The notes under the pieces are model-generated. The model was given only the letters and a program-made list of their open reading frames with translations. It did no database searches and was not told where the DNA came from. From Megascapheus bottae (Eukaryota > Chordata > Mammalia > Rodentia > Geomyidae), in contig JANJXV010000013.1 in assembly GCA_024803745.1 (NCBI GenBank), forward strand, positions 57,807,602-57,871,601: a DNA stretch of 64,000 nt, read 5' to 3'. The number at the start of each line of letters is the position of its first letter. Position 1 is the stretch's first letter. A program made the position numbers and the translations under genes. Of this stretch, positions 38,922-51,400 are shown in pieces.

Positions 38922-41900
38922 TGTGTGTAAGCAGAACTTCCCCCAGGCCCAGCTAACATACCAGTTCATGCAGATGTTGTCGCTGGGGACGGGGTCTCCA
39001 GGCAGGTAGCGGTTGTCCTCGATGTAGCAGCCACACTGGTCCTCGGTGACACACTTCTTCAGGTCTTCATCATAGATGGGTTTGTTCTGAGGGCACCGGG
39101 GGTAGCAGCCTGGCAGGCACAGGGACGAGACACGCTCAGGCACGGGAGGCACCGGGTCCAGGCGGCCTCTCACCCTTCTTGGGCGAGTGCTCGGGGAAGC
39201 CCAGGGGTCAGGACCACAGGGTGGGCGTCCCTGCCCCGGCGGGCTGCCCGCCTGTCCCCAGCACTCTGCCTCCCTGCCCTCCCCACACCCATTGAGACTG
39301 CAGCGTCCCTGCTGCCTGTCCAGCTCCAACGTGGGCCCGGCAGCTCAGAATCCAGGCCCACTGCTCAGGGAGCTGCTTGGGCGGCAAGGTGGGCTCGGTC
39401 TACCCTCACCCACCCGGCCCCTCTCCAGTCACCCCCTGGGTTCCCGTCCCCGCCGCCATGGCCGGCGAGGCACAGGGGCCTCTCACCCTCCAGGTAGGAC
39501 ACAGAGATGTTGGAGTGGATGCCGTTGATGGTCCTGCAGGTCTCGAAGCTGCGGTTCCCACATGGCTCATAATGCCACTCACACTCATCAGGGGGGTTGT
39601 AGTAATCACAGAATATGGCTGGTGTGGGGAGTGAAGGGGGCAGAGTCAGGCGCCAAGAGGAAGCGAGCCCGGGGCCGGGGGAGGGGCTGTCCGGGCCCTG
39701 GGAGAAGCTGAGGGTCCACGCGGTACCCGGAATCACTTGGGTGGGCAAGGGGCGCCCTCTATGGCAAACCCCGGCTCCCTGGACGCAGGTACTCACGACA
39801 CAGGTCTGGCGTCCTCCAGAACACGCAGGCCTCTGCTTTGGTGCACTCCTGGGCGTAGGAGGCCACGGCAGAGCAGAAGCAGTCGCAGTCCCCGCCTGAG
39901 TCACAGGAGCAGGAGTCGTGCACGCAAGCCTCGTAGAAGACGGTGGGGTCCACCTGGGGAGGGAATGCAGGTGTGCCAGAGGGCTACACTGCCACCCTGG
40001 GTCCATGCTGCCACCTTGGGTCCATGCTGCCACCACAGGGCCACACTGCCACCACGGGGACACGCTGCCACCCTGGGTCCATGCTGCCACCACAGGGCCA
40101 CACTGCCACCACGGGGACACACTGCCACCACGGGGCCAATGTTGTCACCCTGGGTCCACGCTGCCACCCTGGATCCATGCTGCCGCCACAGGGACGCACT
40201 GCCACCAGGGTCCAGGACTCCTCCCTACAGGCCCTAGAGCTCAGATCATGGAGGCCAGCCCCAGCGTGGGGCACCGTCACCTCGATCCCCTCCCCAGGGC
40301 CTGGTGTGGCTAACAGGCTCCAAAGAGGTGGGGTATCCGGCCTTCTCCCATGCACAGTCCTGGCTGGGCTCCCCACCCCAGGGTCTCAGGGCCTCTGCTG
40401 TAACCACAATCCTAAAGTCACCCTCCCACGGGCCTGCACACCCGGCTGTGTCCTCCTGTCCCCTTAGTGAACATGAGCCAGGGAAGGTGAGAGGCCCAGG
40501 TGGAATCTCAGCAGAGGGGAAGGCGGTCGTGGTCACCAGAAGAGTAGCGCCTGCAGTGTGAGGCTTCAGGAGTGGCACCCATGGGGATGCAGCCGGCGGC
40601 CCCAGTGTGGCCCTGGCGCATGTGGAGAGGACCCGGGACCCACACGGAGAGGACTAGGGACCGCAGCAGTCACCCCAACCCACCCGGCTGCAGCCCTGCC
40701 TTCCCACCCCGGCCATAGACAGGCTCACAGGCCTGGCCGTGGCCTCACTCCGGTGGCCTCGCTCCGGGGACCCACCCACCTTGCTGTGGCACCCGCTGAA
40801 CACTCTGCTCTTGATGATGCTGCACTGCTTCTCGGCCCAGGAGCGGCGGTGGGGGTTCACGCTGCACGGGTCCAGGGTGCTGTCCACGGTCACGTCCGGA
40901 CAGCTCGGGGCTTCCTTCCAGCTGTTCCCAAACTCCAGCTCATTTGTCACCACCATGTGGTCCCTCGTGGTGAAGTCATTGTCAGAGCGGTAGTCAAAGT
41001 TCCCGCACAGGCCACACACCGTGCCCTGTGGGAGACGAGGGGGGAGGGAAAGAGGGGAGGTTGGGGAGGAAGGGGAGGGAAGGACAGGAGAGCAAGGCCT
41101 TGTTCCAGGTACACCTGGGAAGCAAGACGGGACGCGGGCAGGGACCCCACCTTGTAGGAAGGAGCCAGCTTGATGAAGACAGTGGTCTTCTTGTCCCAGA
41201 TGACGATGATGCCGGAGCTGGCCTCCACCACCAGGTACTGGCCCACTTCCCGGGTGATAAAGGGCACGTGCCGGCCCTCCTCCAGATGCTTCACCACGCG
41301 GTGCCGGTCCTCCAGCTTCAGCTCTGTCCCCTTTCCAGAGGGGAGCACAGTCACTGGTCGTGTCTGGGGTCACTGGCCGTGTCTGGGCCTTGGCCGTGTC
41401 TGGGGGGGTCACTGGCCATGTCTAGGGGTCACTGGCCATTTCTGGGCCCTGGCCATGTCTGGGGGTCATAGGCCGAGTCTGGGCCTTGGCCGTGTCTGGG
41501 CCTTGGCCGTGTCTGGGGGGTGGTCACTGGCCATGTCTAGGGGTCACTGGCCATGTCTGGGCCCTGGCCGTGTCTGGGGTCACTGGCTGTGTCCGGGGTC
41601 ACTGGCTGTGTCCGGGGGCCCTGGCCGTGTCCGGGGGCCCTGGCCATGTCCTGGGTCACTGGCCATGTCTAGAGGTCACTGGCCATGTCTGGGCCCTGGC
41701 CATGTCTGGGGGTCACAGGCTGTCCGTGTCTGGGGCCCTGGCCGTGTCCAGGGTCACTGGTTGTGTCTGGAGTCACTGGCCATGTCTGGGGCCCTGGCCG
41801 TGTCTGGGGTGACTGGCTGTGTCTGGGGCCCTGGCCGTGTCTGGGGTGACTGGCTGTGTCTGGGGCCCTGGCCGTGTCCGGGGTCACTGGCTGTGTCTGG

Positions 41901-44900
41901 GGCCCTGGCCATGTCTGGGCCCTGGCCTCCCCCGCCCACGGCAGCGGCAGCACTTACTCCTATGAAGATCTTGATGGCCTTGGAGCAGGTGACACCCGTG
42001 GTGCCGCAGGGCACGTTCTCGGTGATGATGCTGAAGGAGCCAGCGGCCGCAGAGGAAGAGTTCTGACCACAGTAGTCCTAGGGGCAGCAGGACAGCCGCC
42101 ACGTGGCGCCTCCTGTCCACCCTCCCGCAGCCAGCCTGACCAGCTCCGCCTCTGCCCATCTAGGAGACCCTCACCCCAGCCCAGCATCCGCGACCACAGC
42201 CCTCACTGCTTCACAGGTGAAGCCGTGCCACAGGGCAGGGACAGGGAGACTTGCCAGATCTGTTTGCCACACATGCATACGTACACAGAAACACGTGCAC
42301 ATACACACGCACCATGTGTATAGACATGCATGCACACACGCGTACGTACACAGAAACACATATACCACACACCATATGCATATACACGATGCATGCACAT
42401 GCATCTATACACATATGTGGATATGTGTGCACACACAGAACCAGAGAGAGGAGAGAGGGGCTTCCCTGGGCCCACCCACTTGCCCGAATTCTCCTGGCAG
42501 CATGTGGGGCAGCATCGGGGGCTGAGGAAGGGCTGGCCTCTCCCACCCTGGGCCCCTTTGCTCTGAGGACAGGCAGAGAGGGCCCACGGGCAGGGGTGGC
42601 CCCAGCAGGGCCTCACCTGCACAGCCACATAGGAGCAGTCCCCGTTGAAGTCGTAGTGCTTCCCGTCAAAGGTCATGTAGTGGCCACTCCCGTAGATGGA
42701 GCAGGTGCCATGGCACGGGTACTGTGTGCACTCCCAGCGCCCTTTCTGGCAGATGCTGAAGAGGGCAGGAGATGCTAAGGTAGCCAGGGGGCCATCCCCC
42801 ACACCTCCCACATCCACGGTGGCCCCAGGCCACTGCTGGACACGAGAGGCCAGCTGCTGACGGGATGAGGGAGACCTGGGACCCCCGGGGCCAGCCCCTC
42901 CCTCCAGTAGAGACCAGGCGAGAATGCTCACCAGGTGTTGTTGCAGTCCAACTTGATCCTGTCCCCCGGGAGGTACAGGTCCTTGTTGTGCACGCACGGG
43001 CACGCCCCCTCCTCCACACAGCCCCCGCGGCCATCGTCCAGCAGACCGTTGGGGCACACACAGCCACTGACACATTCCGTATGGTACTGAAGACGGCAAA
43101 AGGCAGGGCTTCTTGAGCCAGGTCCTCTCCGGAATCAGGAGCAACCGTCCAGTAGAGGCCCTGGTGCCGTCCTGGGCCCCTGGCTCCCTCCTTGGCCCCG
43201 GAACCCACCCTGGGGCCCACTACTTGACAGAGACACAAGTTGGCTGCCAAAGCTCCTGCAATGGCCTCTATGTGCCGGGAGGGCGACCTCCACACACTGC
43301 CACCCCCAGACTGTGTCCCTAGAGGGCGCCCTCCACACACTGCCACCCCCAGACTGTGTCCCTAGAGGATGCCCTCCACACACTGCCACCCCAACTGTGT
43401 CCCTAGAGGATGCCCTCCACACACTGCCACCCCCAGACTGTGTCCCTAGAGGGCGCCCTCCACACACTGCCACCCCCAGACTGTGTCCCTAGAGGACGCC
43501 CTCCACACACTGCCACCCCCAGACTACCACCCTCCCACCTCCCACCCTCCACCTTCCCAGGGGCAGGAAGCGTCCATGGGGTTTGAGCAAGGTAAGGCCC
43601 TGCTGCTCCCTCCATAACCCCGGCTCAGGTATCCAGGGACCCTAGCTGCCCACCACAGCCTCGGCAACACGCACATAGCCAGCCACCAGCGCCTGGCAGC
43701 TCCTTGGGCGTGGGTTCTGAGTGGCCAGAGCCGTCAGGTTGTTGCAGTCCACGAGGGTCTTGGGGGGCCTACAGCCTGCAGGGTGGAGGAAGTGCCTTCA
43801 GCTCAAGATGAACAGGCAGGAGGGGAGGGGAAGCAGGCAGCAGCACTTACTCTGCCTGCCCAGCAGGCAGCAGACACTTACTCTGGCTAAGCAACTTGAT
43901 CCGTCTGCAATTCAGCCTTCCATTCTGGCAAACACTGTGAGAGAGAGGGGGGGGAAGTGAGTGGGGCCCAGGCCCAGGCCCACTCAAGGCGGCCACAAGA
44001 AAGCCATCACCACCTGGGAGCGGCCCGGTTTCCCTTGGGACTCCCTACTCCAAGCATCTGTGTCCTCTTTTAAGTCCTCATTCCCCACAAAGAGTCCCAG
44101 AAACCCAGAGCAAACATCCAGAGCAGAGACCTGGAAGAGAAACCCGGAGCAGAGACCTGGAACAGAAACCCAGAGTAGAGGTCTGGAGCAGAGGTCTGGA
44201 GCCCTGACCCGGAGCAGAGGTCTGGAATCCAGACCCAGAGCAGAGACATGGAGCAGAGACCTGGAAGAAAAACCTGGAGCAGAGACCTGGAACCTAGACC
44301 TGCAGCAGAGACCTGGAACTTAGAACTGCAGCAGAGACCTGGAACCTAGACCTGCAGCAGAGACCTGGAAGAGAAACCCGGAGCAGAGGTCTGGAGCAGA
44401 GGTCTGGAGCAGAGGTCTGGAGCAGAGGTCTGGAGCCCCGACCCGAGCAGAGACCCAAGCAGAGATGTAGAGCGCTCTCTCCAGCCTGCTCTTGCGACCA
44501 CCGCTGTCCCCTGACCAGGCCACCCACCAGCGCTCCTCCTGCCGCAGGGTCACTTCACCAGCCTCCAGGTAGAGGCCATGGTGGTAGCAGGAACACTTGG
44601 CCAGGGGCACACAGCGGCCCTTCTCATCCAGGAAGGTGTGGTCCGGGCAACCGCAGCCATCCACCGGCGCGAAGTCCTTCAGGCAGTGGGTGACCCCTTC
44701 TGAGAGCGAGCGGCAGGTTTGCTGGCAGGTGGTCAGGTTGTACAGGAAGACCTGGGAGCTGGGGCAGGAGTCCACGTCCTTGTCTGGGGGGGCACAGGGC
44801 AAGAGTGAGGGTACACGGATGGACCTCCAGCTGACACCCCAGAGCTGACCCCCCTCTGACACCTCAGAGCTGACCCCTCCACTGACACCCCAGAGCTGAC

Positions 44901-45414
44901 CCCCCACTGACACCCCAGAGCTGACCCTCCACTGACACCCCAGAGCTGACCCCTCCACTGACCCCCAGAGCTGACCCCCACTGACACCCCAGAGCTGACC
45001 CTCCACTGACACCCCAGAGCTGACCCCTCCACTGACACCCCAGAGCTGACCCCCACTGACACCCCAAAGTCTCTCCCTGAGGACACTAGGCATTGGTGTG
45101 CCCTCGCTGTCCCTATTGTACCCTGCTTCTGTGTGGGAGCAGGCAGCAGGAGGGGCCCTGCTCAGGGACCCAGGCCCCATCCCAGCACTCACTGCAGACG
45201 TGCTCCCGCCAGCCCCACAGCATGACGCCCTTGGCCGTGCAGGCACGGGCATAGGAGGACAGGGCCGCACACATGCAGTCCTCGTTGTTCTGGCAGTTGC
45301 ATGTGTCGTATTTGCACCTCTGGACAACAAACCAAAGCAGTGGACAGTGAGGGAGCGTGGCCAGCCACTTGTGCATTGAGGGTTTCACCCACACGCCCCC
45401 AGGCACGCTCAGGT

Positions 45415-45462
<48 letters not shown>

Positions 45463-48400
45463 CAGCATGCAGGCTGCCAGGTTCCCTCAGCCCCCTGGCT
45501 GCTCTGGGCACAGTCCGCAGGGCACAGGGCACACCCACCTTGTAGTACTCGGTGGGGTCCACTGCCAGGTGGCACTTGCTGAAGGGACTGTCAGCCTTCC
45601 GCAGGAGTGAGCACCAGTGCTCAGCGTAGTTGGCTGGGAATAGTTCAGAGCCTCAGGGGGCCTGGGCCTCTGTCCAGCTGCCCACTTAGGCTGAGGGGCA
45701 GGGTCCCCTCTTCTTCCCCAGCCCCTCCTCTCCCCAGTCAGCTCCTTGCCAATCACCCGCCGCCTCTGCTCCTCCAAGGAGAGCCCCACCCACAGTGCCT
45801 CAGCTTAAAGCGGAGTCCGGAGCTGCTGGACCCTGGGGACCAGGACCCTGGGAGTGGACGGGCAGATGGGAGCCTGTGCTGCCTGTCATGGTGCCAGGCC
45901 AACCCCCGGACAGAGGCCACCACCTGGCAAGTAGCCAGTCTGGCCCTCGCGGTGTCTCTCGGCGAGCTATGAACAGTCCTGTGGTGGGCAGCCGCAGGTG
46001 GCAGGCCAGCAACCTGCACAGCAGGCCAGCGACCCTCCCCCACCTGCCCCCACTGCACCCCGACCCACACCAGCCAGGGCCCACGCACCCTGCCTGGGTG
46101 CGCTGGGCTTGAGCCTCACCGCTCTCGATGTTGAGGGAGCAGGGGTCGTCCAGCCAGTCCAGCTTGTCGTGACAGCTTGTCTGGGCCTTCCAGGTGTTGG
46201 CGAAGCTGGCGCCCGTCGCCTCCACCAGCCCCCCAGACGTCATGAAGTCATCAGTTTCCAGGCCGTTGAAGTTCCCGCAGAGGCCTGGGGGGCCAGCACA
46301 GGGTTGGGGGGGTCAGGAGCGGCAGGGAGAGGCCCCACGTGGGGCTTTCTCAGGGGCAAGCCTTCCTGGGCCACTCACCCTGCACCTGCCCCCGGGCGGC
46401 TTGGTCCAGAGTCACGAAGAGCTGCATGACCGGAGTCAGCTGGACCTGCAGCCGCAGCCCCAGCACCGTGTTGACGACAATGTGGTAGGAAGAGGGCTGG
46501 AATATGGCGAAGCTCGCTGCAAGACAAGGGCACGGTGAGGGTCCAGAGCGTCTGGATCCCCAGTGCCACGGCAGCCCAAGGTCACCCAGGGTCACCCTCT
46601 CCCACCCCAACCCGAAGGAGCTGGAGAGGGGAGGCTGTCCGCGTCACAGCCCCCCCATCCCCACCCAGCTTCCTTCCTGGCCCGGTGCCCGTCACCATCT
46701 GAAATGCCGGCAGGCCCAGCTGTCCAGCTGCAGCTCCGGGGCTCCCCTCGGGGACTCACCAGCCACATGGGGCAGGGTCACCTCCAGCTCGTTGAGCAGC
46801 ACGCTGCCATCTGACTTGAAGGCCACCACCTGCAAGGAAGGCCAGCGTGGAGGAAGATGTACCTAGAAAGACCCCGCAACCCTGCAACCCAGCAATACCA
46901 TCCAAAGAGGGAGTCAGGATAAAGACAGTGCACACCCGTTCTCATTGCTGCACTGTTCACCACTGCCAACTAACGGTCGAGGAACGTATGTACATTTGCG
47001 TGTGTGTGCGTGTGTGTGGAGATGTATATGCCCTTACATGCGTACAACAGAATTTTACTCCTCACGGCATTGACAGGGAAATGGTGGAGCTGCTCTGTGA
47101 GGAAAGCCAAGCTAAGAGAGACAAAGGATGCGTGTTTTCTCTCGTGTGTGGAAGTCAGGTCTACCGCAGGCCTGCGTGTGAATGCGAGCAGGGCCCACGC
47201 ACACACTGCGTGGTGTGTACACTCGGGGGAAGAGTCCGCAGGCGGAACCGCTGTGAACCACTCACTTTCACTTGAGCAAAGTGAATGCCGGGAGGCTGGA
47301 ACCTGTGTTTGGGGGAGGGGACCGAGGGGAGCAGGCGGGAGAGGGGACAGAAGGGTGGGCCAAGGTGGTGAGGGTGAAAGGTCCGGGGAGGTGGAAGGAA
47401 ACGTCGGACTCACTAACGGGCCCGCTGTGGAGTTGAAAGCCCTCTGCACCATCACTTGAGGGCATCATTTAACTTAAAGGAAAGCCAAAGGCCCACAGGA
47501 CAGAGGGGGGCTGCAGAGCCCAGGGCCCCAGGTGAGGGGCGCAGGGGCACCCACGTTCTTATTCTTGTCGGTCAGTAGCACCACGGTCTTCAGGCAGGTC
47601 TGCTTGTCAGTGGAGCCACACGGGGCCAACTCGCCCAGGACAGCATAGGAGTCATGGTCCCCCTGGGAAAAGTGGCAGACATCGCAAGGGGAGGCCCAGA
47701 GGCTGCCCACGAGCCTGTCCCCGGCTAGCCCGCCCTCCCACAGGGGCCCACGACCAGCCGCGCGGAGCCCCTGGCTCTGCCGGGCAGGCACCGACCTTGG
47801 TCAGGACGTAGTAGCAGTCCCCGTGGAAGGTGAACCTTTTCCCATCAAACGTGGAGATGTGCGCGCCGCCCTCGAGGGCGCAGGTGCCAGGGCAGGGCAG
47901 GTCTCTGCACACCCAGCGGCCAGCCTGGCAGGTGCTGCCGGGCAGGACTCGGGGTGAGGCCCAGGGCGCCCTGTTCGGGCCCGTGCCTGCCCACCCAGCC
48001 CCAGCCCCAGCCCAAGACTCACCACTGTTCACAGTCATTGCTGACCTCCTGGCCCGGTAGGTACAGGTCCCCGTGCAGCCTGCAGGGGCACCGGCTCACA
48101 GGGACACAGCCGCCATCCGTGATGTCATCGTACACAGTGCCTGGGCGGACGGGCGTGGGGTGTCAGGAAGGGCCAGTCCTGCCGTGGGGCCCCAGCCTCA
48201 CCGGCCCTCCCACCCACGGAGACGGGGGCCCCTGTACCTCCCCCAACCTGGCCCCAGAGCACCCTGGGGACCCCCAGAATGCCTGTGTGGGGACCCCTAG
48301 AACACCCTGTGGGGACCCCAGCACACCCATGTGGGGACCCCCAGAGCACCCGTGGGGACCCCCAGAGCACCCGCGGGGGACCCCCCCAGAACACTCGTGG

Positions 48401-51400
48401 GGACCCCCAGAGCACCCGTGAGGACCCCCAGAATGCCTGTGTGGGGACCCCAGAACACCCATGGGGACCCCCAGAGCACCCACCTTCCGGGCAGAAGCAG
48501 CCATCCATGCGGTGCTCCTCACACAGGCTGCTGACCTCCAGGTGGGAGCAGGTGTCCTGGCAGGGCGAGCCGCTCTCCAGGTAGACCATGTTCCCCGGGC
48601 AGCTCTTGGCTAGAAGCAAAGGCGTGGTGAGCCTGTGGTCTGGAGGCCGGGCCCCGGGGTGTGGCGCCACGTCCCCCATGAGGGCCCCCCACCGCTTACG
48701 GCAGAGCGAGGCGGTCCTCCAGTTCCCGGGCTGGCCTCCAGCGTGGGAGCACTGTCGGGAGAACTCGGCCAAGGTGCCGCACTCGCAGGCGCCCCCCGGC
48801 GGGCACTGGCAGAGGTCCTGCTCGCAGGCCCGCACGTACAGCTCCACCGGCACCCGGGCCTGGCAGTCCTCGAAGGCCGCCGCCGCCAAAAGCCTTTCGC
48901 ACGCCGCTCGCTGGACAGAGGACAGGACATGGGTCCTGATTTTCCCTGCATCCCTTGACTGGCGTTCCGAGGCCCCCAACAGAAGCCGGCCGATGCCTGT
49001 CCCCGGAGGGAGCCACTCACGTGCTCAGAGCAGGACTCGGGCGCTGGCTCCTCCACGGGGTCCTCGCACACCACTCCCGGCTCGTTGATCTTCTGCATGT
49101 TCCCAAACTCCAGGACGCTGAAGCGGACGCCTGCCGGGCAGGGGATCCACAGTGTGGCCGTGCCCGGCGGGGGCAGGGCGGACTCCACAGGCGCCACGCC
49201 CCAGCCCAGAACCCACCTTCAGAGAGGAATTCGGAGTAGGTCTGCAGGCCGTTGTAGTCCCCGCACAGGCCGCAGGTGCTGTTCTGGAACCTGCTGTCCA
49301 GCTCCAGCTGTCAGGGTGAGGAAGCAGGAGAGTGGCCCCCAGGGTCCCCAGCGGCCACGCGGGCCCCCACGGGGCGGCCACAGAGAGGCAGCACACTTCA
49401 GGTGGACACGGGGACAGCCCACGGCCCTCATCCCCGAGGCCCCCTGCCGCCGAGGCCCTACTATTAGCTGGCACCAGTCGCCTTCACGATCACCCAGCCA
49501 GGGCTGGCCCTGTCCCCTGCCCTCCTGGGGGAAGCCCTGCAGCCCATGCCCACCATGACTGCGTCTTCCCGGTTCCACATGAGAGCCAGGCCGGCCCGGG
49601 AGTAGACCTTGGTGTAGGCGTCGTTCTTCTCGATGAGCAGCCCAGAGCTGTAGTGTGGGGTGCTGACCCTGGAGGGGCAGCGGGGTCACTGGCCAGCCCT
49701 GCCCCTGCCCAGAAAGCGCCCCCCCCACAGCTTGTCCTGGGGGTGCTGCTGTCTGCAGACGGAGGCCATGAGCCCAGGCATGGCCCTGAGCCACCTCCAG
49801 TCCCAGCTCCCCAGGCTGCAAGCAGGTGGCCAAGCTCAAGAGAGACCTGGGCAGGGGCCTGGGACGGCCAGGCCTACAGCCCATCTCCCTCAGCCCCTCT
49901 GCCTGCACTGCCCTGGGTCAGACGTCCCCCCAAACCCGAAGGGAGGAGGGGACTCGATCCCAGCCCCTTCCAGGCCTGGCTGAGGGGCGTCCACCGCGTC
50001 TGTCCAGGGGCACACATCCCTGACTGCCCCTCATCCTAGGGCTGTGCGGATGCTTCCAGGGACCCCGCCCCGTGCTGGCTGGGCACTGCCTCACCCCAGC
50101 CTCCAGCCCCTGCCCCAGGGCCCTCTGCCACCCCCCACACCAGGACAGGCTGGGGGGCGGGGAGCACAGCCCATGTAGGAACCAACCCCCTTGAAACAGG
50201 AAAAGGGTAAACCCCACGGGCAGAAGAGGAGTGCACCTGAGAGGACTCATTGTTCCCGGAACAATAGCATTAGGCTTCTGCAACCCGAGCCAGGCCCTCC
50301 GCAGCCACCCCTAACACCCTAACACCCCTAACATGCCCTAACACCCCCCAACACGCCCTAACCCCCCTCAATACCCCTTAACACCCCCTAACACTCCCTA
50401 AGACTTCCTCAACACCTCCTCAATACCCCTTAACACCCCCTAACCCCCCTCAACACCCCCCAACACCCCCAACCCTCCTCAACACCCCCCAACACCCCCT
50501 AACACCACTCAACACCCCTCAACACCCCTCAACACCCCTCAACCCCCTTCATGCCCCCCTAATGCCCCCTAACCCCCGCCCTTGGGGCCACCTCCCCCTC
50601 CAGGCCTGGGGACCGGGACCTGGTGGCCACCCCCTCCTTCCAAAGAAGCTCACAGGAAAGACAAGACCCCTTTTTCATGGCAAAGACTCATCTGTGTTTT
50701 TTGAATGAAACCATAACCTCAGCTCAAACCTCAAAGCCACACGCCAGGGTAGAAAGCTGTCTCCTGGAAAGTAGGCGCCCGGGAGAACAGCACCACAAGG
50801 ACGGGGGGGGGACACTGCTGACCCCCCAGGACAGTGGCGGGGACACTGCTGACCCCCCAGGACAGCAGAGGGGACACTTTCAGCCCCCAGGACAGCAGAG
50901 GGGACACTGCTGACCCCCCCGGGACAGTGGCGAGGACACTGCTGACCCACCAGGACAGCAGAGGGGACACTGCTGACCCCCCAGGACAGCAGAGGGGACA
51001 CTGTCAGCCCCCAGGACAGCAGAGGGGACACTGCTGACCCCCCCGGGACAGCGGCGGGGACACTGCTGACCCCCCCCGGGACAGCGGCGGGGACACTGCT
51101 GACCCCCCCGGGACAGCGGCGGGGACACTGCTGACCCCCCCGGGACAGCAGAGGGGACACTGCTGACCCCCCCGGGACAGCAGAGGGGACACTGTCAGTC
51201 CCCAGGACAGCAGAGGGGACATTGTTGACCCCCCAAGGACAACAGAGGGGACACTACTGACCCCCCCAGGACAGCGGCAGGGACACTGCCAGCTCCTAGG
51301 ACAGCAGAAGGGACACTGTCAGTCCCCAGGACAGCAGAGGGGACATTGTTGACCCCCCAAGGGCAGCAGAGGGGACACTGCTGACCCCCCCAGGACAGTG

